From the NCBI RefSeq assembly GCF_002006995.1, contig NZ_MRUL01000005.1, forward strand, positions 124,001 to 188,000: a stretch of DNA of 64,000 nt, read 5' to 3'. Below, piece after piece: positions 1 through 9,768 of this stretch (positions are counted from its first letter, which is position 1; each line of letters starts with the position of its first letter). A program made the translations under genes and the position numbers. The stretch is from Izhakiella australiensis (lineage in GTDB: Bacteria > Pseudomonadota > Gammaproteobacteria > Enterobacterales > Enterobacteriaceae). The notes under the pieces are model-generated. The model did no database searches. It saw only the letters and a list, made by a program, of their open reading frames with translations, and was not told where the DNA came from.

Positions 1-284
1 CTGTTTTTAACCGCCTCAAAATGAGCGGTTACTTTTTTAACAGAAACAGGACATTTTTCAACTTCAATTTTGAAAGCGGTCGTTCCTGCCTCATCTCCGG
101 TCGTAGCCAGTGTCGCAGTAGAGATTTTTGGTAAGTTAACCACAATATCTTTACTGTTATCTTTTACCTGGCAGGTTTCATCAGTAAGCTCACCATTGAA
201 TGAAACCTTTCCATCGGTCGCTGCATTTGCACCAAAACAGGAAGCAATTCCTATCGCACATAATGCATATTTAAATTTATGCAT
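1..284 (-). CDS. FimA-like fimbrial major subunit (partial, N-terminal part)
   Basis: The frame is open from an ATG at 284 to the window edge and gives 94 residues. The start is supported by a strong GGAGG ribosome site at 289-293. Residues 1-21 form a typical signal peptide ending GANA. The mature protein begins like chaperone-usher pilins, with a VSFNGELTDETC stretch, an N-LP-K-I-STATLA stretch, and Cys38 and Cys78 placed as in the pilin disulfide. It would be exported to the periplasm and polymerised by a chaperone and usher, which would lie beyond the left edge. It sits 68 bp downstream of tssH in the same direction, so it belongs to the T6SS-like locus. The family call is firm. The exact fimbrial type is unknown because the C-terminus is missing. 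Confidence 0.85.
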   Translation of the reverse strand, partial: MHKFKYALCAIGIASCFGANAATDGKVSFNGELTDETCQVKDNSKDIVVNLPKISTATLATTGDEAGTTAFKIEVEKCPVSVKKVTAHFEAVKN

Positions 285-308
285 ATCAACCTCCATTTAT
301 ATTTCGCA

Positions 309-336
309 ATCATAATTAAATAATGTTAATTCACAA
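309..336 (-). promoter_or_regulatory. candidate sigma-70 promoter of the pilin gene
   Basis: On the minus strand TTGTGA is followed after 16 bases by TATGAT, in the short gap between tssH and the pilin gene. This would let the pilin be expressed apart from tssH. The match is by eye only. Confidence 0.35.
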
Positions 337-352
337 GTGATTAAAAATGATT

Positions 353-3013
353 TTATCTTTCCTCCACTATAGTTACATTAACTTCACTATTATCAGCATC
401 AACCTCAAGGTTAACGCTGCCATTTTTTACGTCCCTGTGACAAACCAGTATCTCCCGCCCAATCATTGGCAATATATTTTTCTCAATGTAACTAATCAGT
501 AGCCTTGCTCCTGTTTCGGCAACCCGACATTGTGAAACAATATATTCAACAACTGACTCGCTATATGAGAGAGAAAGTTGATGCTGCTGATACAAGCGTT
601 TGCTTATTCTTTCAAGATGTAACTTAACAATATTATTCAGTGTTCCTGCTTGTAATGGCAAATAAGGAATCACAGTGACCCGGCCCAAAAATGCAGCAGG
701 AAAAGTTTTTAATAATATCGGCTGAAGTACTGATAACAAGGCTGCTGGTGTCGGAGCGGTATCAGGATCAGAGTACAATTGCTCAATGAGGTCACTACCT
801 GTATTGCTTGTTAATAATAAAACACTATTTTTGAAGTCGATTAACCGACCCTCACCATCTTCCATCTGACCTTTGTCAAATACCTGATAAAAAAGCTCAT
901 GCACATCCGGATGGGCCTTTTCTATTTCATCCAATAGCACCACGCTATAGGGACGACGACGCACTGCTTCAGTCAGTACGCCACCCTCACCGTAACCAAC
1001 GTATCCCGGCGGCGATCCCTTTAATGTAGAAATGGTATGAGATTCCTGGTACTCACTCATATTTATCGTGATCAGGTTTTGCTCACCACCATACATATTT
1101 TCAGCAATGGCTAATGCCGTTTCCGTTTTCCCAACGCCAGACGGCCCTACCAGCATAAATACACCGAGTGGTTTACGCGGGTCAGCCAAACCTGCCCGGG
1201 CTGTCATAATGCTTTCGCACAATTGTTCCAGCGCATATTGCTGACCAAAGACATGGTTATTCAGACGCTGGGGAAGCTCCATTACGGCCCGCATCTCATC
1301 TTTCATCATCTGGCCAACCGGTATGCCGGTCCAGTCCCCAACGATGCGGGCAACTGTTTCAGCACTCACCTCCGCCTGGACCAGTGATTGCTCCTGTCGG
1401 AGCGAAGTAAGTACCTCCTCCTGTTCGGCCAGTATCTGGCGTAATGCCGGCAGTACTTCATCTTCGCTTTCTATTGCAGCAAGGATCTGTTGGCGCTGTG
1501 CCACAATTCCTTCAACGCATTCACGCTCCGCTTGCCAGCGCTGCGCTAAAGCTGCTTGTGATTCGCGTGTCTGCGCAATCGATATCTGTAGCTGCTCAAT
1601 TCTCTGACCTTGCTCTTTGCCTAAGCTGCGCGCTTTCTCCAGCGACATCAGCTCTTTTTCAGCTATTTCACACTGCCAGTTAAGATGCTGTAATTCTGAT
1701 GGCGGTGTAAATTGCGCCATTGCGACACGCGCGCACGCGGTATCCAGTAAGCTGATCGCTTTATCAGGCAGTTGCCTTGCCGGAATATAACGATGTGAGA
1801 GGCGCACTGCGGCTAACACCGCTTCATCCATGATCCAGACATTATGGTGTTTTTCCAGCGAAGGGATCAGACCACGTAGCATAGCCGTGGCGTTTTCCTC
1901 ACCGGGTTCCTCAACCTGTAAAACCTGAAAACGGCGCGTTAACGCTGGGTCCTTTTCAATGTGGCGTTTGAACTCACCCCAGGTTGTGGCACCAATCATG
2001 CGAATTTGGCCGCGAGCCAGCGCTGGCTTAAGTAAATTAGCGGCATCCCCTGTTCCGGCATTACCGCCAGCGCCAACCAGTGTATGTACTTCATCAATAA
2101 ATAAAATAATCGGATCGACTGAAGCGATGGCTTCATCCAGCACAGACTTGAGACGGGCCTCAAATTCACCTTTCATACTGGCACCCGCAGAAAGAGCGAC
2201 AATATCCAGCGATAGTAAACGTACATTACGTAGTGCGGGAGGAACCTCTCCGGCCACGATGGCCTGAGCAAACCCTTCAACAACGGCGGTTTTACCTACC
2301 CCGGCCTCGCCAGTTAACAGTGGATTATTTTGTCTGCGACGCAAAAGAATATCGGTCATCGTCGATATTTCGTGACTGCGCCCCAGTACCGGATCGATCT
2401 TACTTTCTTTCGCCAGGGCGGTAAGGTCAGTGGTAAATTGCGCAAGCCGGGCATCAGGCTTTTCAGCCATAGCGCTGCTGGCCTCTCCTGGTAACGATCC
2501 ATCATAAAACGCACTGCCGTCTCTCGCCGTCTCGTCATTCTCTGGCGATTCACGGGTAATGTAGTTCAGTTCGCTACTCAGTACGTCGAGTGCAATATTA
2601 TCAAGACTTGGTAATATCGACAGTAATGCCCGACGCAGCTCCATATTGGTCAGCAAGGCCAGTAACAAATGCCCGCTGCGGATACGATTATCAAAATATT
2701 CGAGACTGGCACACACCCAGGCGCGCTCAATAGCCAGTTCTATATGGTAAGAAAAATCAGAGACTGCCGTTGCCCCTCCGGGCAATCCGGCTAATACTTG
2801 AGCAAGCCCGCGCTCCAGCTCCTCAATATTAATATTGAAGTAGCGGACGATGCATTTAATATCATTATTTTCATGGTTCCATATCTGATTAATCCAGTGA
2901 ACAAGTTCAACATAAGGGTTGCCTCGTAACTTGCACAATGATGTAGCGCTTTCAATGGTATTGAATAACGTATAATCCAGCTTACCAAATAGATTCTTTC
3001 TTAAAACAGCCAC
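353..3013 (-). CDS. tssH: T6SS AAA+ ATPase TssH (ClpV)
   Basis: This 886-residue ClpB/Hsp100-type disaggregase starts at a GTG behind AGGGA. In working T6SSs ClpV takes apart the contracted TssB/TssC sheath so that its subunits can be reused. Visible features are the Clp N domain (about 1-160, opening with a [12 protein letters not shown] segment typical of ClpV), Walker A GEAGVGKT at 235-242, a charged coiled-coil middle domain at about 430-560, and a second Walker A GPSGVGKT at about 622-629. The Walker B segments LFIDEVHT and [10 protein letters not shown] are also present, and the length is normal for the family. It is divergent from tssF. No tssB/tssC substrate gene is visible in the window, which makes its present role unclear. 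Confidence 0.95.
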   Translation of the reverse strand: MAVLRKNLFGKLDYTLFNTIESATSLCKLRGNPYVELVHWINQIWNHENNDIKCIVRYFNINIEELERGLAQVLAGLPGGATAVSDFSYHIELAIERAWVCASLEYFDNRIRSGHLLLALLTNMELRRALLSILPSLDNIALDVLSSELNYITRESPENDETARDGSAFYDGSLPGEASSAMAEKPDARLAQFTTDLTALAKESKIDPVLGRSHEISTMTDILLRRRQNNPLLTGEAGVGKTAVVEGFAQAIVAGEVPPALRNVRLLSLDIVALSAGASMKGEFEARLKSVLDEAIASVDPIILFIDEVHTLVGAGGNAGTGDAANLLKPALARGQIRMIGATTWGEFKRHIEKDPALTRRFQVLQVEEPGEENATAMLRGLIPSLEKHHNVWIMDEAVLAAVRLSHRYIPARQLPDKAISLLDTACARVAMAQFTPPSELQHLNWQCEIAEKELMSLEKARSLGKEQGQRIEQLQISIAQTRESQAALAQRWQAERECVEGIVAQRQQILAAIESEDEVLPALRQILAEQEEVLTSLRQEQSLVQAEVSAETVARIVGDWTGIPVGQMMKDEMRAVMELPQRLNNHVFGQQYALEQLCESIMTARAGLADPRKPLGVFMLVGPSGVGKTETALAIAENMYGGEQNLITINMSEYQESHTISTLKGSPPGYVGYGEGGVLTEAVRRRPYSVVLLDEIEKAHPDVHELFYQVFDKGQMEDGEGRLIDFKNSVLLLTSNTGSDLIEQLYSDPDTAPTPAALLSVLQPILLKTFPAAFLGRVTVIPYLPLQAGTLNNIVKLHLERISKRLYQQHQLSLSYSESVVEYIVSQCRVAETGARLLISYIEKNILPMIGREILVCHRDVKNGSVNLEVDADNSEVNVTIVEER

Positions 3014-3374
3014 AATAGTCCCTTACATAATGAGCGTAAAAGCAATAGTCACTAAGAACAGTAATATTAAGGACTATACTACGTATTTATCGTTATTTTA
3101 ACTTGGCGTTGTAATTTTCAGAATTAAAGAAAATAAGGAAAATAATTAAGATTAAAAAAGAAAAAAATCGCTAAATAAACCAAATACACTATATACCAAG
3201 AAAATGAACTCCATTAACATTCTTGTTTGATTAAACGTATTTGCTCCAGTCATAAAAAATTAGAAAAGCAGGGGCACATTGTTTCACTCAACAGCTGCAG
3301 AAAGGTAAGAGAATGGTCACGCCATCAAAGGCAGCCATTCGCTAGAGGAACCTAATTTCATTATCGGTTGAAAA
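3014..3374. other. AT-rich divergent intergenic region, tssH / tssF
   Basis: These 361 bases between divergent tssH and tssF hold no credible gene. They are very A/T-rich with many short A and T runs, and must carry the promoters of both arms of the locus. The composition would suit H-NS-type silencing (inference). I could not fix a promoter with confidence. The Shine-Dalgarno sequence before tssF is weak. Confidence 0.6.
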
Positions 3375-5255
3375 ATGAATAATATTTTTCTGGATTATTA
3401 TAATAAGGAACTCACGTTTATGCGCGAAATGGCGCGTGAGTTCGCTGAAAAACACCCAAAAATAGCCGGGCGTCTTGGCATGCGAGGACTTGAAACCGCA
3501 GATCCTTTTGTCGAGCGCCTCATTGAGTCATTTTGTTTCCTGTCGGCCAGAACGCAAATTAAACTGGATGCAGAATTCCCTCTTTTCACTCAACGGCTAT
3601 TAGATATAGTCTATCCAAACTATACTGCACCAACGCCGTCAATGGGGGTTGTTCAGCTAAAACCCAATCTTAAAGAGGGTGACCTGACACAAGGCTATCG
3701 TGTACCACGTAACAGCGCCTTATTTATGCCGATAATAAAGGATGAGGTAACACGCTGCGAATTTCGCAGTGGACAGGATGTGCAGTTGTGGCCGATGGAA
3801 ATAGTTGAGGCACGTCTTAGCTCGTTACCGCCAGACATGCCTAAGATGGAAAAATATAATATCCCACCGCATAAGTTGAAAGGCGCACTTCGTATTAAAT
3901 TAAGATTAAATGGAGATATGAAGTTCTCTCAACTTGAGGGTCTGAACAGATTACCAATTTACATCAATGGTGATGAGAGGATAGTTTCACATATTTTTGA
4001 ACTTATTCATGCCGGGCACATTGCAACAATTATAAGAACCGGGCAAGGTGACCAGGTAAAAGATAATATTATTAGTAAAGATGCACTATCGTTCGAAGGT
4101 CTGGCGCCAGATCAGGGATTGCTACCAGTTGCATGGAATATTTTTCATGGGCATAACCTGATACAAGAGTATTTTGCCTGCCGACAGCAGTTCTATTTTT
4201 TCACAATCACACAGCTTGCAAGTAGCCTTAAGCAGAATGACTCTTCAGAAATGGAGGTTATCATCCTGCTTGACAGGCTGGCGCAGAATCTTATTGGTCA
4301 TATTTCGGCCTCACACTTCTTACTTTACTGTACGCCGGTCATTAACCTTTTTTCACGGCAGCTGGATAAGCTGGAAATCAACCGGGCGTTAAATGAGTTC
4401 CACGTCGTGCCGGACCATAGTCGCCCTCTTGATTTTGAAATCTTCTCCGTTGATAGAGTGTTTGGTCAGCAAGCGGAAACCAGCAATCAAGTGGTCTTTA
4501 ACCCTTTGTATCAAACACGTCATTGTGATAACGGCAACTTCGGCCGTTATTTTTCCATTACCCGTAAAGATCGGCGTAGCAACAATGACACCAGAAAATA
4601 TGACACCCGCGCCTCTTATGCAGGCACAGAAGTGTTTATTTCGTTAGTTGATCAACAAGAAGCACCTTACAGCGGTGATATCCGCTATTTATCAATTAAC
4701 GCACAGGTCACTAACCGTGATCTACCAATGTTAGTTGCAGCCAGCGGTAAACTTTCACTCACCTTGCTGGATTCCGCGCCGGTTGAAAGCGCCCGGTTTG
4801 TATTTCAACCCAGTACGCCACGGCCACCCTTTGCTGCCGGTGAATCGGCATGGCGGCTCATAAGGCAACTGAGTTTCAATTATCTTCCGTTGTCAGACAT
4901 GACGCACAGTCAGGGGGGGGAATCATTACGGAACATGCTGAGATTGTTCATCAGCAAAGTTGATTACGAATCTGATGCCCAAATTAACGCACTCGTCGGC
5001 TGCCATAGCGAGCCGGTAATCAGACGTCTACCCGGCAACGGTTTACTCATCTACGGAAGAGGTATTCGTTGCACGTTGACGGTGGATGAAGAAGGCTTTT
5101 CCGGCGTCAGTCCCTATCTGTTTGGCATGATTATGGAGAACTATATCGCCCGTCATGCCGCTATTAATGTCTTCACTGAGACAGAACTCATTTCAATGCA
5201 ACGGGGCAAAATTGCCCACTGGCCAGCACGCCCTGGTCGACGAGGTGTATTGTAA
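3375..5255 (+). CDS. tssF: T6SS baseplate protein TssF
   Basis: This 626-residue protein of the TssF/VasA/ImpG family has usual length. TssF forms the wedge of the T6SS baseplate together with TssG, TssE and TssK. The N-terminus is diagnostic: YYNKELTFMREMAREFAEKHP, then GRLG, DPFVERLIESF and LLDIVYPNYTAPTPSM. The C-terminus contains GMIMENYIARHAAINVFTETEL, also typical. It is the first gene of the plus-strand arm, directly followed by tssG with a one-base gap, so the two are probably translationally coupled. tssE and tssK are not found nearby. Confidence 0.95.
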   Translation: MNNIFLDYYNKELTFMREMAREFAEKHPKIAGRLGMRGLETADPFVERLIESFCFLSARTQIKLDAEFPLFTQRLLDIVYPNYTAPTPSMGVVQLKPNLKEGDLTQGYRVPRNSALFMPIIKDEVTRCEFRSGQDVQLWPMEIVEARLSSLPPDMPKMEKYNIPPHKLKGALRIKLRLNGDMKFSQLEGLNRLPIYINGDERIVSHIFELIHAGHIATIIRTGQGDQVKDNIISKDALSFEGLAPDQGLLPVAWNIFHGHNLIQEYFACRQQFYFFTITQLASSLKQNDSSEMEVIILLDRLAQNLIGHISASHFLLYCTPVINLFSRQLDKLEINRALNEFHVVPDHSRPLDFEIFSVDRVFGQQAETSNQVVFNPLYQTRHCDNGNFGRYFSITRKDRRSNNDTRKYDTRASYAGTEVFISLVDQQEAPYSGDIRYLSINAQVTNRDLPMLVAASGKLSLTLLDSAPVESARFVFQPSTPRPPFAAGESAWRLIRQLSFNYLPLSDMTHSQGGESLRNMLRLFISKVDYESDAQINALVGCHSEPVIRRLPGNGLLIYGRGIRCTLTVDEEGFSGVSPYLFGMIMENYIARHAAINVFTETELISMQRGKIAHWPARPGRRGVL

Positions 5256-5256
5256 A

Positions 5257-6291
5257 ATGGCCGACATTGAGCAGGACATGGCTTCACTCCCGATGGGGCT
5301 TAGCAGTTGGTATCAGCAGGATTCGCCGTGGGATAGCGGCTTTATCAGTATTATGCGCGCCATTGCTGCCCGCACGCCTGAATTACCTGCGCCGGGCATT
5401 GCCGCGTTGCCATCGCAGGAGCGTTTTCGACTGGGACAGACAGCCCATATGGTGTTTGCTCCACGTGAAATTGCGCATATTGAGCTGCAACATGACAAAC
5501 TTGATTTACAACTATTCGGTTTGGGCGTCTGGGGCCCTCAGGGGGCAATGCCATTACATATTTCTGAACTGGCCTACACGCGCAGCGAAAACCATGACAA
5601 TACGCTAAATGAGTTTGTCGATATTTTCCATCATCGCGCTTTGTCACAATTTTATCGTGCCTGGTCTCTCTCTCAGGACACCGCATCGCTGGACCGACAG
5701 GCCGAAGACAAATTTTCGTTTTATGTAGGCAGCCTTGTCGGTCTGGAATCCCGGGAATTACCAGCCAGTGAGCTACCGCTGCATCCGAGGCTTGCGTCTG
5801 CTGCGCATCTGATACGTGAAGCCCGCAACCCCGAAGGGCTGGTTGGTGCGCTTCATTATTATTTTGAAGTGCCGGTGCAAATCAGTGAGTTCGCCGTCCA
5901 GTGGGTTTTTCTGCAACCAAATGACCAAAGCCAACTCGGCAATAGCGACGCCTGCCTGATGTTGGGCAATGGCGCCATTCTTGGCGATACGGTTCAGGAT
6001 CGTCAGCATAAATTTCAGCTTATCTTTGGGCCACTCAGTCTGGAGCAATATCTGCGCTTCAGCCCCTGGGGCCAGGATTTACCTGTGCTACGTGAATGGG
6101 TGCGCAACTTCGTGGGGTTTGAATATGCCTGGGAGGTCATTTTGTTGCTGGAAGCAAATGAAGTCCCCTGCGCCACTTTAGGGGAAATACACCAGCTGGG
6201 ATATACCAGCTGGCTTGAACGCTATGACCACGCTACGCCGCTGGCAGGCATGAGTTTCGATCCGGAAATGTATTGCCTGTCATCACCATAA
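5257..6291 (+). CDS. tssG: T6SS baseplate protein TssG
   Basis: This 344-residue protein of the TssG/VasB/ImpH family partners TssF in the baseplate wedge. The chosen start is the ATG at 5257, one base after the tssF stop, behind a GAGG site at 5242-5245. The frame also reads upstream from 5155 into tssF, but that extension is only a shadow of tssF. Family features are FISIMRAIAARTPELP near the N-terminus, the RLGQTAHMVFAPREIA block, and a late FVGFEYAWEV block close to the LGYTSWL end. It lies between tssF and tssA in one operon. Confidence 0.93.
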   Translation: MADIEQDMASLPMGLSSWYQQDSPWDSGFISIMRAIAARTPELPAPGIAALPSQERFRLGQTAHMVFAPREIAHIELQHDKLDLQLFGLGVWGPQGAMPLHISELAYTRSENHDNTLNEFVDIFHHRALSQFYRAWSLSQDTASLDRQAEDKFSFYVGSLVGLESRELPASELPLHPRLASAAHLIREARNPEGLVGALHYYFEVPVQISEFAVQWVFLQPNDQSQLGNSDACLMLGNGAILGDTVQDRQHKFQLIFGPLSLEQYLRFSPWGQDLPVLREWVRNFVGFEYAWEVILLLEANEVPCATLGEIHQLGYTSWLERYDHATPLAGMSFDPEMYCLSSP

Positions 6292-6341
6292 AACTAAACG
6301 AACCTTAGTTACATCAAGCAGGAAAAATAAGGAAATAACAG

Positions 6342-7409
6342 ATGCCAGCGCTGAATATAACCGAATGCCCGGAATGGTATCGCTCAGTTACAGACACCGT
6401 ACCGGATACACCGCCTTGTGGTGAAAGCCTGGAGTATGACCCTGACTTCATTATGCTGCAAAGAGAGATCCAACCGCGACTGGGCGCCGAATATGGCGAT
6501 TTTGTAGAGGCGGTTGAACCAATTAATTGGGCGGATACAGAACGTAATACCCTCAAGCTGTTGCAACGTTCTAAAGATGTTCGGTTAGTGATTATTTTGA
6601 TGCGCTGTCGCTTACGTCAGATCGGGCTTCCCGCTCTGCCCGAAGGCCTTAAGACCTTACTATGGATGCTAAAAAGCTGGCCGGACCATCTTCATCCCCA
6701 ACTACTGGATGAAGGCGAATTTACACCAATAATGCGCGCTAACGCTTTTGCCGAACTGGAGTCAAATGAAGGTTTTCTGGCCGATATTCGACAACAAACG
6801 CTACCGGCAGTTTCCGGATTACATATCACCATCCGTGATATCGAACGAGCCAGCAGCTCACCACGCGAAGAAGACGCGCTAACCGAAGAAGCACGCCAGC
6901 AGATTTTACAAGCGTGGCAGAACCAGCATCAGCCGCTCATCCAGCTGTTTAAGCAGGCATTTGAGCTAACGACCTTGCTTAAAGAAACCTTGCAACAGCA
7001 GATGCCTGGGGAAGATGCACCCGACCTCACTCGCCTGCTCACCCTGTTTGGATACTTTTTTTCGTCCTCCAGCATAGCGTCAACTCCACCGCCAGCGGAG
7101 GAGACGGACGAACCCGCACCGCGAACATTAGCCGAAGACAGCGATTCGGAAATCCCCAACGCAGTTCAGACAAATACTGAAGCTGCACTGCCAGGCGAAA
7201 CCGGGCGGGTTAGAGAAAAAATGGCAAGTCGCGCTGAGGCACTACAGTGTTTGCGCGAAGTTCGTGCCTGGTTTACGCAGACAGAACCCAGCAGCCCGGT
7301 AATTACTTTACTGGCGTTCACAGAACAAACCATCGGGAAAAGCTTTACTGAACTACTTCAGCTATTACCGGCTGAGGTCATTGCCAAAATTGCCACATCA
7401 CAGGAGTGA
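6342..7409 (+). CDS. tssA: T6SS protein TssA (ImpA N-terminal family)
   Basis: This 355-residue protein has an ImpA_N domain over about residues 15-130: PCGESLEYDPDF, a WADTERNTLKLL segment, then a LRLIGLPALPEGL-like stretch. After a hydrophilic, acidic linker at about 235-285 comes a C-terminal block (SRAEALQCLREVRAWF, EPSSPVITLL) seen in TssA/VasJ proteins. TssA proteins cap or prime tube and sheath assembly at the baseplate. It follows tssG by 50 bp and overlaps the leader of the fimbrial adhesin gene. The subtype (short or long TssA) cannot be settled from reading. Confidence 0.88.
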   Translation: MPALNITECPEWYRSVTDTVPDTPPCGESLEYDPDFIMLQREIQPRLGAEYGDFVEAVEPINWADTERNTLKLLQRSKDVRLVIILMRCRLRQIGLPALPEGLKTLLWMLKSWPDHLHPQLLDEGEFTPIMRANAFAELESNEGFLADIRQQTLPAVSGLHITIRDIERASSSPREEDALTEEARQQILQAWQNQHQPLIQLFKQAFELTTLLKETLQQQMPGEDAPDLTRLLTLFGYFFSSSSIASTPPPAEETDEPAPRTLAEDSDSEIPNAVQTNTEAALPGETGRVREKMASRAEALQCLREVRAWFTQTEPSSPVITLLAFTEQTIGKSFTELLQLLPAEVIAKIATSQE

Positions 7410-7414
7410 TTAAC

Positions 7415-8410
7415 TTGAAAAAAGGGAATGCAACATTACTCATCATCAGCATGCTGAGCGCGGAGCCCGCGCTGGCAAGATGCGTACTGGATACCACGCC
7501 GCCACTGGGGGGAGGAACGCCTACCACCCTGCAAATCCCGGCCTTTACCATTCACGTTGATGCCGATGCACCCGCCGATCGTTCAAAACCCATTGGCAGT
7601 ATGGATTCATCTCGCGGTGGAATGGTTAGCTTTCTTTGCGACCGTGGTGAAATGTACGGCAAAAGCGTATTTCCTCCGCTATCGGGTAGAGCAACCCAGA
7701 ATAAAATGTTTGCTACTAATATTGATGGGTTGGAAATAATGCCGCTGTGGAATAACGGTGCCGCTTTCGGCAAATTTCCCTCCATTGCCGCAGTGAGTGA
7801 AAATCGCGTTAATTATGCCCCACAGTCATATTTTCGTATCGAACTCTATAAAACTAAGCCTCAGCTGAAGCTTACTGACCCTGATGCCGGCGATGTGCTA
7901 CTCGATGGTGGGACTATTGCTTACAATTGGATAAATAGTGATTCATCGGGTGATATTGCCCAGCGGCTTAATATCGGACAGATTCATATTATCAGCACTC
8001 CCGTTTGTCGCGTTGATGGAAAAAAAACCATCGACTTCAATACCGTATCTTCAGATAACATTAGTAATGGCGTGAGCAGACCACTTAATTTCGCAATGGC
8101 CTGTACAACCGACTACGGCAGCTATTCTGCTACAGCCAAACTGACAACTTCCACACCAACAAGTGACAATAATTATATCCAGGTTACAGATAATGCTGGC
8201 AATACCGACAGACTTAAAATTCGTATTGACGATAGTAAAGGATCTTTGATGCATGTTGATGGAACAAATGCAGAAATAATCAAAGGAACTGGAAATAATA
8301 TACCCGCTCAATTCAAGTGGACGGCCACGCTGTTGAAAGGCCCGGCGCAAAGCATGCCAGCCAGAGGTCAATTTTCTGCAAATGCAGAAATAATTTTGCA
8401 GTTGAATTAA
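7415..8410 (+). CDS. fimbrial tip-adhesin-like protein
   Basis: This 331-residue secreted protein is read from TTG at 7415. AGGAG at 7402-7406 lies eight bases upstream. A GTG at 7406 in the same frame would overlap that site, so I reject it as the start. The signal peptide is MKKGNATLLI... ending ALA, followed at once by RC. The protein has two parts: a lectin-like N-terminal half with Cys23 and Cys near SFLC, and a C-terminal pilin-like domain starting near TPVCRVDGKKTIDF. That domain ends in GQFSANAEIILQLN, matching the FimH-class beta strand that accepts donor-strand exchange. The ribosome site lies in the last codons of tssA, so expression is probably coupled to tssA. The receptor is unknown. 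Confidence 0.8.
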   Translation: MKKGNATLLIISMLSAEPALARCVLDTTPPLGGGTPTTLQIPAFTIHVDADAPADRSKPIGSMDSSRGGMVSFLCDRGEMYGKSVFPPLSGRATQNKMFATNIDGLEIMPLWNNGAAFGKFPSIAAVSENRVNYAPQSYFRIELYKTKPQLKLTDPDAGDVLLDGGTIAYNWINSDSSGDIAQRLNIGQIHIISTPVCRVDGKKTIDFNTVSSDNISNGVSRPLNFAMACTTDYGSYSATAKLTTSTPTSDNNYIQVTDNAGNTDRLKIRIDDSKGSLMHVDGTNAEIIKGTGNNIPAQFKWTATLLKGPAQSMPARGQFSANAEIILQLN

Positions 8411-8442
8411 GGAAAGATTCGCTTTTTTGACATGGAAATATT

Positions 8443-9768
8443 ATGGCAGCAGAAGAAACTCTTTTTATCAGTATCGCAAGCTATCGCGATCCGGAGTTAC
8501 TCCCTACTTTACAGGATTTAATCCAGCAGGCTAAATACGCGAATCGTCTGTATATTGCCGTATGCCTGCAAGCAGAGCTGGATGTAACACCCTTTATTGA
8601 AGCAGGAATGGAGCCTGACGGCAGTACTACTCACCAGCAGTTCCCATGCCTTCTGTTTCGCTGGCAGGGAGCCTCAATACAAATCATAAATGTTCACTAT
8701 CTGAAAAGTCAGGGAGCCTGCTGGGCCCGCCATCTGCTGGATACATGTTATAACCAGCAAGATTACTTTCTGCAAATTGACTCCCACTGTCGTTTTACCA
8801 CGCACTGGGATAGTGAAATGATCAATATGCTGGGATCGCTTCGCCAATTTAGTCCGTGTCCCGTTCTCTCCAGTTATCCGCCGGGATATATACCGGGTGA
8901 CAGCGAGGCCCGTAAAGATTATGTCAGTCGTCTGGTATTCAATGGCTTCACTGATGATGGCATCCTTAGCCTGACATCAAAGCCTTTTAGCGCCAGCCGT
9001 CCGCAACGGTGTGGCTATATCGCTGCCGGCTTTATTTTTGCTGATGGCCATTTTGTTAGTCGCGTGCCAAATGATCCGCACATCTTTTTCATGGGTGAAG
9101 AGATCTCGATGGCCGTACGCGCCTGGCTGCAGGGCTATGACATCTGGTCCCCTCATCGCGTTCTTTTATGGCACTTTTATACCCGCAATGACGCGCCTAA
9201 AATCTGGCAGGATCACACCGATGACGCCAAAAACGCCGGGTTAGTCAGTAATGCCTGGTGGGAAAGAGATAAAGCCGCAAAACGCCATATACTGAATCAA
9301 CTAACGACTGAGCAGCAGCAGGCTGATGACACCGCCTGCCGACGAACGTTACAGGAATATCAATATCATATTGGCGTCAATTTTCATCAGAAAACGATTC
9401 ATCCGGCAATTCTGGAACCGGATTCGGTTAGCTGGTTTGATGACCTGCCCGCCAATCACCACCAGTGGCTGGCATCATTGCGTTTTTTCCATGAAAAAAA
9501 CCTGCGGCTAAATCACGATGAGATCAATATTCATGATTCAGAGGTTGCCTGGTGGCATATAGGCATATACGCCGCTGATAATACGCCGCTCGCTATCATC
9601 AATAACCTACCAGAGGCCCTGAAAAGACAGGCTACGCTGTCGGAGAGTGACATTATCACTCTGCAACTCAGGTTCACCACCTCAAAACCAAATCCCATAA
9701 CCTTTATTCGGATATGTCCATATCGGAATAATACAGGCTGGGGATCTGTACTGGAGAAAACATGGTGA
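8443..9768 (+). CDS. GlcNAc-type glycosyltransferase (PF11397-like)
   Basis: This 441-residue protein resembles the GlcNAc family of nucleotide-sugar glycosyltransferases, which includes the Skp1 hydroxyproline GlcNAc transferases. Visible marks are the N-terminal FISIASYRDPELLPTL motif, VHYLKSQGACWARHLL, and a DXD-like metal site in LQIDSHCRF. The GYIAAGFIFADG block and the HFYTRND block are also typical. It has no signal peptide, so it would act in the cytoplasm. It lies between the fimbrial adhesin and the tssL-like gene in the same operon and overlaps the latter by 7 bp. A role in modifying a component of this locus is inference. Substrate and acceptor are unknown. Confidence 0.8.
   Translation: MAAEETLFISIASYRDPELLPTLQDLIQQAKYANRLYIAVCLQAELDVTPFIEAGMEPDGSTTHQQFPCLLFRWQGASIQIINVHYLKSQGACWARHLLDTCYNQQDYFLQIDSHCRFTTHWDSEMINMLGSLRQFSPCPVLSSYPPGYIPGDSEARKDYVSRLVFNGFTDDGILSLTSKPFSASRPQRCGYIAAGFIFADGHFVSRVPNDPHIFFMGEEISMAVRAWLQGYDIWSPHRVLLWHFYTRNDAPKIWQDHTDDAKNAGLVSNAWWERDKAAKRHILNQLTTEQQQADDTACRRTLQEYQYHIGVNFHQKTIHPAILEPDSVSWFDDLPANHHQWLASLRFFHEKNLRLNHDEINIHDSEVAWWHIGIYAADNTPLAIINNLPEALKRQATLSESDIITLQLRFTTSKPNPITFIRICPYRNNTGWGSVLEKTW

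Noticed and set aside
70-315. 81-codon plus-strand frame at the left edge
   Set aside because: The opposite strand encodes a clear pilin with signal peptide and ribosome site over the same bases.
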